This document shows positions 23,198-31,288 of a stretch of DNA of 36,170 bases, in pieces. The stretch's first letter is position 1. Each line of letters opens with the position of its first letter. The DNA comes from an uncultured Eubacteriales bacterium (GTDB taxonomy: Bacteria > Bacillota > Clostridia > Oscillospirales > Oscillospiraceae). The position numbers were made by a program, and so were the translations under genes. The DNA is taken from positions 1 to 36,170 of the forward strand of contig URAL01000014.1 of NCBI GenBank assembly GCA_900545805.1, written 5' to 3'. The notes below the pieces were generated by a model. The model was not told where the DNA came from and made no database searches. It saw only the letters and a list, made by a program, of their open reading frames with translations.

Positions 23198-24445
23198 ATG
23201 ATCATGGATTGCGAAAAATACGTCGGCAAATGCGTCTGCGGCAGAGACCATGAGCTTGAGACGAAAAAGGTCGTCGTCGAATACGGCGCGATAAACAATT
23301 TCGAGCAGTACATGGCCGATGTCGGTCTTGCGGGCAAAAAGCGCGCCGTTATATACGACACGGTCATCTATAAGCTCACCGAGGGCAAGCACATCGCCGC
23401 CGACCAGGAGATAGTGCTCGAGGCAAACGGCCTTCGCGCCGAGGATACCGTTATCGAGGAAATGATGAAAAAGCTCGATAAGCCCGAGGTCATCGTCGCC
23501 TACGGCGCAGGCACTATCATGGACTTCGGCCGCTACCCGGCGTACAAGCTCGGCATCCCCTTTGTCGCCGTTCCGACGCTCGCCTCCTCCGACGGCTTTA
23601 CAGCGAACATCTGCTCGGCCATCCTGAACGGCCAGAAAAAATCTACCCCGATGTGCGCTCCCGTTCTGGTCGTCGCCGATCTTGACATCATAAAGGGCGC
23701 TCCCGCACGCCTCGTCGCAAGCGGCATAAACGACATTCTCTCGAAGTACATTTCTCTTCTCGACTGGAAGGTTTCGCACCTCGTCGCGGGCGAATACTAC
23801 TGCCCGATGGTCGCGGACCTTGCTCAGGAGGCGCTCGATATTATGCGTAAGGCAGCCGACGAATATGTGGCCACCGGCGTTGCCGACCATGAGGCGATGA
23901 CCATGGCGCAGATGAAGAGCGGCCTTACCATGCAGCTTTTAAACCACTCGCGTGCGGCGTCCGGCGCGGAGCACCTCATGGCGCACCTTGTCGAGATGCA
24001 GCCGCCGCGCTTTGAAAGCGCCGAGGGCATACACGGAGAATGCGTCGGCGTCGGCACCTTTGCCTGCATAAAGGAGTATCACCGCCTCGCCTCCCTGCCC
24101 ACTCCCAAGGCAAAGCCCTTTGAGCCGCTCAGCGAGCAGTGGATAAGAGAAAAATTCGGCGACAGGCTCGCGCCGGGCATCATCAAGGAAAACGAAAACG
24201 ATGTTTTGGCAACCTTCGATCCGCAGAACATCGTAGACCACTGGGACGAGATACGCGCCATGATAAACGAGCTTCCCTCCGTTGAGGAGATGGAGGCGCT
24301 CTACAAGGGCTGCAACGCAAAATATCTGCCCGAGCACATCGGCATCGACCCCGCGCTTGAGCAGGAGATGCTGCCCATCTCGGCCGCCATACGCAACAGG
24401 CTCACCCTCGTGCGCATGCTGCGCGTCCTCGACTTCGGCGAATAA
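23198..24445 (+). CDS. araM: sn-Glycerol-1-phosphate dehydrogenase (AraM/EgsA family)
   Basis: This cytosolic metal-dependent dehydrogenase of the iron-alcohol dehydrogenase superfamily should reduce dihydroxyacetone phosphate to sn-glycerol-1-phosphate. It has 415 residues. The nucleotide-binding AYGAGTIMDFGRY, the block VPTLASSDGFTAN, and VVADLDIIKGAPARLVASG followed by NDILSKY (metal-binding Asp region) fit AraM/EgsA better than glycerol dehydrogenase. The product has the archaeal-type stereochemistry; in Bacillus it feeds heptaprenylglyceryl phosphate made by PcrB, whose gene is not in the window. The start ATG 23198 has GAGGTG seven bases upstream; ATG 23204 is an alternative. The substrate assignment is by family. 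Confidence 0.85.
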   Translation: MIMDCEKYVGKCVCGRDHELETKKVVVEYGAINNFEQYMADVGLAGKKRAVIYDTVIYKLTEGKHIAADQEIVLEANGLRAEDTVIEEMMKKLDKPEVIVAYGAGTIMDFGRYPAYKLGIPFVAVPTLASSDGFTANICSAILNGQKKSTPMCAPVLVVADLDIIKGAPARLVASGINDILSKYISLLDWKVSHLVAGEYYCPMVADLAQEALDIMRKAADEYVATGVADHEAMTMAQMKSGLTMQLLNHSRAASGAEHLMAHLVEMQPPRFESAEGIHGECVGVGTFACIKEYHRLASLPTPKAKPFEPLSEQWIREKFGDRLAPGIIKENENDVLATFDPQNIVDHWDEIRAMINELPSVEEMEALYKGCNAKYLPEHIGIDPALEQEMLPISAAIRNRLTLVRMLRVLDFGE

Positions 24446-24463
24446 TCAGTACAGCACAACACA

Positions 24464-24495
24464 AAAAATGCACCGTCTGTTGACGGTGCATTTTT
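24464..24495. terminator. Bidirectional intrinsic terminator
   Basis: AAAATGCACCGTC (24465-24477) pairs with GACGGTGCATTTT (24482-24494), a 13-bp stem with a TGTT loop and T or A runs on both sides. It ends the glycerol-1-phosphate dehydrogenase transcript and, on the minus strand, lies 28 nt after the 34-residue peptide gene. Confidence 0.92.
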
Positions 24496-24522
24496 ATTAA
24501 TTGGGGGATGGGGAAATTCGGA

Positions 24523-24627
24523 TCAGAATATGATCTTGAGGAGCCACCAAATAATAGTGGCCTTGCCGATGCCTTTCAGAATATCGTCTCTTCCGGGATA
24601 CATCATTTCCTTGTCAATGTCATACAT
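24523..24627 (-). CDS. Small peptide with hydrophobic C terminus, 34 residues
   Basis: This short frame encodes 34 residues starting MYDIDKEMMYPGRDD. A short basic segment (LKGIGK) follows, and it ends in the very hydrophobic TIIWWLLKIIF. The charged N terminus and Trp-rich C-terminal stretch suggest a membrane-attached peptide with a cytoplasmic N terminus. AAGGAGA lies about ten bases before ATG 24627, and a strong terminator follows 28 nt after the stop. Both support a real gene. It lies 160 nt downstream of the PHP gene on the same strand. The rest of this 342-nt gap holds a small hairpin (AGGCTC/GAGCCT, 24668-24682) and AT-rich sequence. I know no family for it. Confidence 0.55.
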   Translation of the reverse strand: MYDIDKEMMYPGRDDILKGIGKATIIWWLLKIIF

Positions 24628-24787
24628 TCAAGCAGTTCTCCTTCCATAGTTTTATCAAGGGGGGTGTAGGCTCTTTGAGCCTGTTATCTATAAGGACGGA
24701 GAATATGTCCGGATATTTCACCTTTGCCGAACTTTTTTGTGAAAAAAATTTATTTTCGGATTTTTTGCCGTATTCGGTATCGCTCTC

Positions 24788-25627
24788 TCATGAATTTCTT
24801 AAATTTTTGAGTAGCTCGTAGGGCGCCGATAATTCGCCGTTTATGCCGCTGCCGAGGTGGATGTGCGGCTTGTTTTTGCCGTGCCAGTCGCTTCCTGCGG
24901 TGGGACAAAAGCCGTACTTCTTCGCGGCGGCGAGATACCCGGCGACGACCTCGGGGCCGTAGCCGGAGTAGTAGCACTCAAGCCCGGCGACGCCGCAGGC
25001 ACGTGAGCGCTCCATGAGCTCGGTAAAGCGCTCGGGCGTGAGCTTATACTGCTTCGGATGTGCGATAACGGGCTTGCCTCCTGCCGAGCGGATGAGCCCG
25101 GCAGCATCCTCGACGCTTAAAAAATGGCGGCGGATATAGTACTTGCAGCCGGGGTCCAAAAATCGCTCAAACGCGTCCTGCACGCTTTCGGCAATGCCGG
25201 CCTCGACCATGCACAGCGCAAAGTGCGGCCTGCCGATAGTCGAGCCGGGGTGCCTTGCCTGGAGCTCGTCGAGATCTATCTCCAGTCCGTCACGTGCGAG
25301 CATGTCCACCATTTTTCTGTTGCGCTCGTCGCGGTCGCGCACGATCCAGTCGAGCACCGGGGGCAGCTTTTTTGAGTATATGTCGAGGTCATAGCCGAGC
25401 ATGTGCACCTCCCTGCCGTACCAGCCGCAGCCGAGCTCCATACCCGCAACGACCTCAACGCCGTACTCCTGTCCTGCCCGCTGCGCCTCGGCCACGCCGT
25501 TTACGCTGTCGTGGTCTGTTATCGCAATGGCGCGCAGGCCGAGCTCATGAGCGTATCTAACCGTCTCCGCCGGCGATTCCGAGCCGTCGGAGATATTCGT
25601 ATGAACATGAAGGTCAATTTCTCTCAC
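24788..25627 (-). CDS. PHP domain phosphoesterase
   Basis: This is a metal-dependent phosphoesterase of the PHP family (YciV/TrpH-like), 279 residues. The first PHP motif is IDLHVHTNISDG (H7, H9), then AITDHDSVNG, then VAHPKQ-like residues (IAHPKQYKL), and finally GSDWHGKN near the C terminus. These supply the metal ligands of the trinuclear site. Relatives hydrolyse 3'-phosphorylated nucleotides (pAp) or short RNA; here the substrate is inferred only. It starts at GTG 25627, overlapping the amidohydrolase stop by 4 nt (GTGA), so it is coupled to that gene. Confidence 0.88.
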   Translation of the reverse strand: MREIDLHVHTNISDGSESPAETVRYAHELGLRAIAITDHDSVNGVAEAQRAGQEYGVEVVAGMELGCGWYGREVHMLGYDLDIYSKKLPPVLDWIVRDRDERNRKMVDMLARDGLEIDLDELQARHPGSTIGRPHFALCMVEAGIAESVQDAFERFLDPGCKYYIRRHFLSVEDAAGLIRSAGGKPVIAHPKQYKLTPERFTELMERSRACGVAGLECYYSGYGPEVVAGYLAAAKKYGFCPTAGSDWHGKNKPHIHLGSGINGELSAPYELLKNLRNS

Positions 25628-26892
25628 CGCTTTATCGTCTCCATTATTTTTTCCGCTTCGTCGTAAATTTTCTCTGCGTCCTCGCCGATGAAAAACTCGC
25701 CGGCTTCGTACAGAACGCGTCCGTTTACCATCGTAAGGCGCACATTTTCCTTGCTTCCTGCATAGACGATGTTCTTCGCTATATTATTTATCGGCCGCAT
25801 GTTCGGGCGCTTGAGGTCTATGACGGCGAGGTCTGCTTTTTTGCCGGCCGCAATGCCGTCGCAAGTATCAAGCCCCATAGCTCTCGCGCCGCCTACGCAT
25901 GCAGCCTTTAACACCTTCGCCGCGTCCACCGCCGAGGCGTCGCCCTCGCGGTATTTTGCCAGCACGCTCACGAGATACATCTCGCGGAACATGTCCAGCG
26001 CGTTATTCGAGCCCGCGCCGTCGGTGCCGACGGCAATGGCTATGCCCTCGTCCAAAAAGCGCTTGACCGGCGCTATGCCGCTTGCAAGCTTGAGATTTGA
26101 GGCGGAATTTAGCACCGCGGTAAGACCGCGGCTTTTGAATATCGAGATATCCTCCTCGCTCATGTGCACGCAGTGGAACGCACCGCCGCCGTAGTCGTAC
26201 ATGCCGAGCTTATTAAAAAGCACCGTCGGCGTTACGCCGTAGCGCTCGATGCAGCCGGATACCTCCTCACGCGTCTCCGAGGAGTGGACAAACATCGGTT
26301 CTTTGTATTTCTGCACAAGGTCTGCGACAAACTGCATACGCTCAAGGCTCGTCGTGTACTCGGCGTGAAAGCCGAGGCGATATGAAATGAGCTCGTGCGT
26401 TTTGTTATAGCGCAGAAGCTTATCCTCCAGCAGCGTATAGTCGCTGTCGAAATTATTCATATCGCCGCAGAGCACCGCCCGGAAGCCGGAGTCGATGCAG
26501 GCGCGCACGAAGGCGTCGTTGTGAAAATACATGTCAAAGCAGCTTGTTATGCCGCTCGTGAGGTATTCCATAACGGCAATGCGCGTCATGATGTAAAGCC
26601 CGTCGGGACTCAGACGCGCCTCCCTCGGCCAGACCTGCTCGCCGAGCCACTTATCAAGCGGCATATCGTCTGCCAGCGAGCGCAGAAAGGTCATTCCCGA
26701 GTGCGTGTGCGCGTTCTTGAAGCCCGGAATGAGCAGGTCGCCGCCAAGGTCTATCTGCCGCTCGAACTCCGGCAAGCTATCGGGCATCACACCGACATAG
26801 CATATCTTATCGCCGTCCGTCCACACCTCGCGCTCAATTATCTCGGCCTCCGGCGCAAAGGTGAGCACGCGGCCGTTATAAAAACGTATCAT
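25624..26892 (-). CDS. Amidohydrolase, MTA/SAH deaminase-like
   Basis: This is a TIM-barrel metal-dependent hydrolase of 422 residues in the TrzN/MtaD group, which deaminates adenosine-type compounds such as methylthioadenosine and S-adenosylhomocysteine. Metal ligands are seen in FKNAHTHSGM, in the mid-protein HSSETREEV, in AFHCVHMSEEDI, and in VGTDGAGSNNALDMF. The paired small beta domain is made by both ends. The ATG at 26892 lies 14 nt after murT. Adjacency to a PHP phosphoesterase could hint at nucleotide salvage. Specificity is not readable, and related deaminases of other purines or guanine-type substrates remain possible. Confidence 0.87.
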   Translation of the reverse strand: MIRFYNGRVLTFAPEAEIIEREVWTDGDKICYVGVMPDSLPEFERQIDLGGDLLIPGFKNAHTHSGMTFLRSLADDMPLDKWLGEQVWPREARLSPDGLYIMTRIAVMEYLTSGITSCFDMYFHNDAFVRACIDSGFRAVLCGDMNNFDSDYTLLEDKLLRYNKTHELISYRLGFHAEYTTSLERMQFVADLVQKYKEPMFVHSSETREEVSGCIERYGVTPTVLFNKLGMYDYGGGAFHCVHMSEEDISIFKSRGLTAVLNSASNLKLASGIAPVKRFLDEGIAIAVGTDGAGSNNALDMFREMYLVSVLAKYREGDASAVDAAKVLKAACVGGARAMGLDTCDGIAAGKKADLAVIDLKRPNMRPINNIAKNIVYAGSKENVRLTMVNGRVLYEAGEFFIGEDAEKIYDEAEKIMETIKR

Positions 26893-26906
26893 TCGTTTAT
26901 CCTCGT

Positions 26907-28247
26907 TTATTCCCAGAAATTTTTGCCGCCGAGCCTGTGCACGAGCCTTGCGCGCATTTCCAGCATGGCGGTGTAGGTCGGCAGGATGAATACGGGGTCT
27001 TCCTCATCCAGCAGGGACTCTATAAGTTTATCATAGTTTTTGTACGATTGACAGGGGATATTTTCGCGCTCAAGCCGTTTTTTCGCACTCTCGGCGCGGT
27101 CGCCGCAGACGCAGGCGCGCTTTACTCCGCCGCGCCTGGCAAGCATACCGAAGTCGGCCTCGTCGAGCCAGGATATGTCCGTTCCGTCGGCTGTGCGGTC
27201 GTTGACCGCAAGCACCAGCGTTTTATCTCCCTTTTCGCGGCAGACCTCTGCTATCGTCTGATTGGCGGCGGCGGTGTTTTTTATGAGTATCATCTTAGCA
27301 CCGCGCTTTCCCAGGGGAAAGCGCTCCATCCTGCCGAAGCCGCAGTCGAAGCCGTGCGCTGCATCGGCGGCAGCGGAAAGAGCCGCGCCGTCCGTCACCG
27401 CGGCAGCAGCGGCGCCGGCCGCGTTATAGATGTTATAAAGCCCCGTCAGTGCTGGGGCGCAGAGCGTTTTTTCCTCCCCTGTGCAAAGCACAAAGCTGCC
27501 GTCAGGCAGAACGGATTCCGCGCAGAACGCGGGGCGCTTTCGCGCAAAGCCGCATTTGCAGGAGTATTCGCCGAGATTTGCGTAGCTGAAGCCCTTATAG
27601 CTCAGCCTCCGGCCGCAGACGGGGCACGAATCGTCCTCGCCGCTGCCGACGGTGCTCCTTTTGTGCTCGGAAAGACCGTAATACACAATTGGGTTTTTGC
27701 ACAGGCGCGCAATGCTAGCGGCCATGGGGCAGTCGGCGTTTATTACCGCCGTCGTCTCCGGAGCTGCACACAGTCCCTCGGCGATGCAGTCACGCGCTCT
27801 CGTTACCGTGCCGTAGCGGTCGAGCTGATCACGGAAAAGGTTAGTCACGAGCAGTACACGCGGCTTTATTCTGCCGAGAACAAGCCTGCATGCGGCCTCG
27901 TCGCACTCGATAACGGCGCTTTCGCATTTAGCGCCGCCGAAAAGCCGGAGATTTAAAATGAGCGCCGCCGTAATGCCCGGCATAAGGTTTGCGCCGGAGC
28001 GGTTGGCGCATACGCGCCTTCCTTCGTTTTGCAGGGCGCGCTCAATGATGCGCGAGGAGGTGGTTTTGCCGTTTGTCCCCGTAACGGCGATGATATTGAC
28101 ATTTTTCGCGGCATACCCGAGAACCTCGGGGCATATCTTCAGTGCCAGAGCTCCAGGGAGCGAGGTCGCGCCGTAATTAAACAGCCGCAACAAGCAGTGC
28201 GTGGCCTTACAGACCACGCACGCAAAAAATATCATGAGCTTTTTCAA
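26907..28247 (-). CDS. murT: Mur ligase family protein, lipid II isoglutaminyl synthase subunit MurT
   Basis: MurT, with the glutaminase GatD, amidates the D-Glu of lipid II in Gram-positive cell walls. This protein has 446 residues. It has an N-terminal membrane-near helix, the Mur ligase P-loop TGTNGKTT (G57-T63), a zinc-ribbon insertion with C208, C211, C230 and C232, and a C-terminal DUF1727 domain with NDRTADGTDISWL and LPTYTAMLEMR. The frame opens with TTG 28247 directly after the glmS stop. No clear ribosome site precedes it, and ATG 28235 is an alternative. gatD normally follows murT, but here the amidohydrolase follows instead. The family is sure; whether a GatD exists elsewhere is unknown. 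Confidence 0.9.
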   Translation of the reverse strand: MKKLMIFFACVVCKATHCLLRLFNYGATSLPGALALKICPEVLGYAAKNVNIIAVTGTNGKTTSSRIIERALQNEGRRVCANRSGANLMPGITAALILNLRLFGGAKCESAVIECDEAACRLVLGRIKPRVLLVTNLFRDQLDRYGTVTRARDCIAEGLCAAPETTAVINADCPMAASIARLCKNPIVYYGLSEHKRSTVGSGEDDSCPVCGRRLSYKGFSYANLGEYSCKCGFARKRPAFCAESVLPDGSFVLCTGEEKTLCAPALTGLYNIYNAAGAAAAAVTDGAALSAAADAAHGFDCGFGRMERFPLGKRGAKMILIKNTAAANQTIAEVCREKGDKTLVLAVNDRTADGTDISWLDEADFGMLARRGGVKRACVCGDRAESAKKRLERENIPCQSYKNYDKLIESLLDEEDPVFILPTYTAMLEMRARLVHRLGGKNFWE

Positions 28248-30086
28248 TTATTCGACAGTCACCGACTTTGCAAGATTTCTGGGCTTATCGATATCGCAGC
28301 CGCGCAGCAGCGCAACATAGTACGCGAAAAGCTGAAGCGGCACAACGCCCAGAGAAGGCTGAAGTATCGTGTGTGTCTCGGGAACGGACATGACGTTCTC
28401 CACGGTCTTTTTCATTTCAGCAACATTGTTCTCGGTCGTAAGCGCGAGCACATCCGCGCCGCGCGCCTGTACCTCGACGACGTTGCTCATGGCCTTATCG
28501 AAAAGCGGCTCGTATGTACCGAGGGCTATGACAAGCGTTCCGTCCTCGATAAGCGAAATGGTTCCGTGCTTGAGCTCGCCCGATGCGTATGCCTCGGAGT
28601 GGATGTAGGATATTTCCTTGAGCTTTAACGAGCCCTCAAGTCCCATTGCATAGTCGAGATTGCGGCCGATGAAGAACACGGAATTGTGGTTGAAGTAGTT
28701 CGAGGCGAAATGCTTGATATCCTCAATGTCCTCAAGCATCTGCTCCATCTTGCCGGGCAGACGCAGAAGCTCCTCGATTATCTCGTCGTACTGAGCCTTG
28801 CTCACCGTACCGAGAGCGTCGGCAAAGTAAAGGCCGAGCATATCCAGCAAAACGAGCTGCGTGCTGTACGCCTTCGTCGTCGCGACGGCGATCTCGGGTC
28901 CGGCCCAGGTGTAGAGCACATCATCCGACTCTCTGGCGATGGAGCTTCCGACGACGTTCACTATCGAAAGAATGTGCGCGCCTCTTGCCTTTGCCTCGCG
29001 CAGTGCCGCCATCGTGTCGAGCGTTTCTCCCGACTGGCTGATGACGATGACCAGGGTCTTATCGTCCACAAGCGGATCGCAGTAACGGAATTCCGACGCA
29101 AGGCAGACCTCGACGGGCTTGCGCATGAGCCGCTCGAGATTATACTTGCCTACCACACCAACATGATATGACGAGCCGCAGGCAATTATGAATATGCGGC
29201 TTACGTCCTTTATCTGCTCGGCGGTGAATTTGAGATCCTCGAACACGATGCGGTTATCGTGTATGCGGCTGAACGCGGTTTTGCGTATAGCCTCGGGCTG
29301 CTCCATTATCTCCTTGAGCATGAAATGGGCATAGCCGCCCTTTTCCGCGGCGGAGATATCCCAGTCAACGGTGTGATGCTCCTTTTCGATAGGCTGCTCC
29401 ATGGCGTTATAAAACTGCACTCTGTCGGCGGAGATGACCGCAACCTCTCCGTCCTCCATATACGACACATCGCGTGTATGCCTGATTATTGCCGTCACAT
29501 CGCTGGCAATGAAATTGCAGCCCTCGCCGTAGCCGATGAGAAGCGGTGCATCCTTGCGTGCGGCGATGAAATGCTCCGGCTCGTCTATGCACAGTATGCC
29601 CAGCGCATACGCGCCCTCGATGCGGCGCAGAACGCGGAACACGGCCTCGAGCGCATTGCCGCATTCGGCATAGTAAAAAGCGATAAGCTGTGTCACGACC
29701 TCGGTATCGGTCTCGGATCTGAACGTATAGCCCTGTGAAAGAAGAAAATCACGCAGCTCGACGTAATTTTCGATTATGCCGTTATGGACTACGGCGATCT
29801 TACCGTCTCCGCTCAGATGCGGGTGGGCATTACTGTCGTTGGGCTCGCCGTGCGTCGCCCAGCGGGTGTGCCCGATGCCGACGGTACCCTCAATGCTCTT
29901 TCCGCCCCGGATCATATCCCGCAGCACCTGAAGGCGTCCCTTGGATTTTTTAACTCTGAGCTTTTTGTCATCGGATATAACGGCGATACCGGCCGAGTCA
30001 TAGCCGCGGTATTCCAGTCTCTCAAGTCCGTCAAGCAGTATGGGTACTGCCTGCTCTCTTCCTGCGAAGCCAACTATTCCGCACAT
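28248..30086 (-). CDS. glmS: Glutamine--fructose-6-phosphate aminotransferase
   Basis: GlmS makes glucosamine-6-phosphate from fructose-6-phosphate and glutamine, the entry step to UDP-GlcNAc and peptidoglycan. It has 612 residues. MCGIVGFAG shows the N-terminal nucleophile C2 of the class II glutaminase domain. Two SIS isomerase domains follow (IACGSSYHVG; SQSGETLDT), and the C terminus is DKPRNLAKSVTVE as usual. A promoter at 30132-30160 gives a leader of only about 40 nt, so the glmS ribozyme found in many Bacillota is absent. AAAGGA precedes ATG 30086. murT follows with no gap. Confidence 0.97.
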   Translation of the reverse strand: MCGIVGFAGREQAVPILLDGLERLEYRGYDSAGIAVISDDKKLRVKKSKGRLQVLRDMIRGGKSIEGTVGIGHTRWATHGEPNDSNAHPHLSGDGKIAVVHNGIIENYVELRDFLLSQGYTFRSETDTEVVTQLIAFYYAECGNALEAVFRVLRRIEGAYALGILCIDEPEHFIAARKDAPLLIGYGEGCNFIASDVTAIIRHTRDVSYMEDGEVAVISADRVQFYNAMEQPIEKEHHTVDWDISAAEKGGYAHFMLKEIMEQPEAIRKTAFSRIHDNRIVFEDLKFTAEQIKDVSRIFIIACGSSYHVGVVGKYNLERLMRKPVEVCLASEFRYCDPLVDDKTLVIVISQSGETLDTMAALREAKARGAHILSIVNVVGSSIARESDDVLYTWAGPEIAVATTKAYSTQLVLLDMLGLYFADALGTVSKAQYDEIIEELLRLPGKMEQMLEDIEDIKHFASNYFNHNSVFFIGRNLDYAMGLEGSLKLKEISYIHSEAYASGELKHGTISLIEDGTLVIALGTYEPLFDKAMSNVVEVQARGADVLALTTENNVAEMKKTVENVMSVPETHTILQPSLGVVPLQLFAYYVALLRGCDIDKPRNLAKSVTVE

Positions 30087-30131
30087 AATAATGATTCCTT
30101 TCGGATTATATACTTGGTTATATTGATTTGC

Positions 30132-30160
30132 ATTATACCATTTTATGCTCCGCTTTGCAA
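30132..30160 (-). promoter_or_regulatory. Sigma-A type promoter for glmS-murT
   Basis: On the minus strand, TTGCAA (30155-30160), a 17-bp spacer and a perfect TATAAT (30132-30137), about 45 nt before the glmS start. Confidence 0.75.
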
Positions 30161-30170
30161 TAAAGCAAAG

Positions 30171-30190
30171 CCGCCGGACATACCCGGCGG
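30171..30190 (-). terminator. Intrinsic terminator after azlCD
   Basis: CCGCCGG (30171-30177) and CCGGCGG (30184-30190) form a GC-rich stem with a 6-nt loop. On the minus strand it is followed by CTTTGCTTT. It lies 20 nt after the azlD stop and directly before the glmS promoter. Confidence 0.8.
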
Positions 30191-30210
30191 TCTGTTTATT
30201 TTGTAAACTT

Positions 30211-30543
30211 TTAAAAAACGAACTGCACGAGCAGCATGTACGCGACCGTGCCGCCGCCGACCGACAGCAGCAGATTTTCCTTCCATTCGTAGCTCAAAAC
30301 GACGAAAAGCGCCGCTATGAGTTCTGGAAGTCCGTGCGAGCCGGTGAATATCGGCGTGCTTTTAAAGCAGTAGACGACCAGCAGGCCCATGAGTGCCGGA
30401 GGCAGAACGCGGCCGAGATATTTGACAAACCGAGGAGTTTCCTTCCTTCCCGAAAAGGCCAGAAACGGCAGCCAGCGCGAGATCTGCGTTCCGACGGTTA
30501 TGGCGAGGATGATGATAAGGGTTTGAATAACGGTAAGTTTCAC
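30211..30543 (-). CDS. azlD: AzlD family branched-chain amino acid export subunit
   Basis: This is a small membrane protein of 110 residues with about four helices, the small partner of AzlC in branched-chain amino acid (and azaleucine) export. The ISRWLPFLAF segment, the AzlD-typical PRFVKYLGRVLPPALMGLLV and the hydrophobic C-terminal half are visible. Its ATG overlaps the azlC stop by 4 nt. A terminator follows. The two-subunit arrangement confirms the assignment. Confidence 0.9.
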   Translation of the reverse strand: MKLTVIQTLIIILAITVGTQISRWLPFLAFSGRKETPRFVKYLGRVLPPALMGLLVVYCFKSTPIFTGSHGLPELIAALFVVLSYEWKENLLLSVGGGTVAYMLLVQFVF

Positions 30544-31238
30544 AGCTTATTCCTCCCCAGCCAAAAGATAAGGAGCATACCGATGAGCGCCGGAATGAGA
30601 AACATATCCGGTCCGAAGGCAATGCGCGCAAGAATCGTCACGACAACTCCGATGATGCATGCAGGGCGCTTGTTCTTATCCTTCCACTGCTGGAGGAAGA
30701 ATACGATAAACAGCGCATTGAGTGCAAAGTCCAGCCCCGTGGTGTCAAAGGTGATGATCCTTCCGAGCAGACCGCCGACGGCGGTCAGTCCTGCCCAGTA
30801 AAGCCACAAAAGCAGAGTTTGGCCAAAGTAAAAATACCGCCGCTCCATTCCCTCGGGCGCGTCCGTCGATACGGCCAGCGAAAACGGCTCGTCTGCCAGC
30901 GCGTAGATGAGAAAGGGCTTGAACGGCTGCGTATCCTTATATTTTTCAAGCAGCGCAAGGCCGTAAAACGTGTGCCGGAAATTGACGAAATAGCTCATTA
31001 TGAGCATCTGCACGGGGTCGAAGCCGGCGGCCATCATCGGCACCGCCGCTATCTGCATGCCCCCGCAGAAGCATATGAGCGAAAACAGCATCGTCCACAG
31101 CGGCCCGTAGCCGAGCCCCTCCATCAGAACGCCGTAGGTCAGCGCGACGAATATCCAGCCGAAAAAAATCGGCACGGTGGACGGGAACGCGGCCTTTATG
31201 CCGCGAAGGACTTCTTTTATCTCTACTTTTCTTTTCAT
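30540..31238 (-). CDS. azlC: AzlC family branched-chain amino acid exporter
   Basis: This is the large membrane subunit of the AzlCD exporter, 232 residues with about seven helices. The N-terminal FPSTVPIFFGWIFVALTYGV, the NFRHTFYGLALLEKY block and ALADEPFSLAV are characteristic AzlC segments. The start region is odd. ATG 31238 has no Shine-Dalgarno sequence, sits in a 14-bp perfect tandem repeat, and follows the secG terminator T-run by about 23 nt, leaving no room for a promoter. The gene may depend on readthrough from secG and on initiation at an AU-rich, unstructured site. The family call is firm. Confidence 0.9.
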   Translation of the reverse strand: MKRKVEIKEVLRGIKAAFPSTVPIFFGWIFVALTYGVLMEGLGYGPLWTMLFSLICFCGGMQIAAVPMMAAGFDPVQMLIMSYFVNFRHTFYGLALLEKYKDTQPFKPFLIYALADEPFSLAVSTDAPEGMERRYFYFGQTLLLWLYWAGLTAVGGLLGRIITFDTTGLDFALNALFIVFFLQQWKDKNKRPACIIGVVVTILARIAFGPDMFLIPALIGMLLIFWLGRNKL

Positions 31239-31259
31239 TATTGCATTTTCATTATTGCA
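31232..31259. repeat. 14-bp tandem repeat over the azlC start
   Basis: TTTTCATTATTGCA occurs twice without a break, at 31232-31245 and 31246-31259. On the minus strand each copy supplies an ATGAAAA, and the proximal copy contains the azlC start codon. The distal copy starts a four-codon frame (ATG AAA ATG CAA) ending in TAA that overlaps the azlC ATG as TAATG. Confidence 0.9.
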
Positions 31260-31261
31260 TT

Positions 31262-31288
31262 AAAAAAAGCGCAGCCGAACGACTGCGC
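31262..31288 (-). terminator. Intrinsic terminator after secG
   Basis: On the minus strand, GCGCAG (revcomp of 31283-31288) pairs with CTGCGC (revcomp of 31269-31274) over an 8-nt loop, followed by seven Ts (31262-31268). It lies between secG and azlC. Confidence 0.85.

Noticed and set aside
30087..30170. glmS ribozyme
   Set aside because: The region between the promoter and the start is too short and no ribozyme core is visible.
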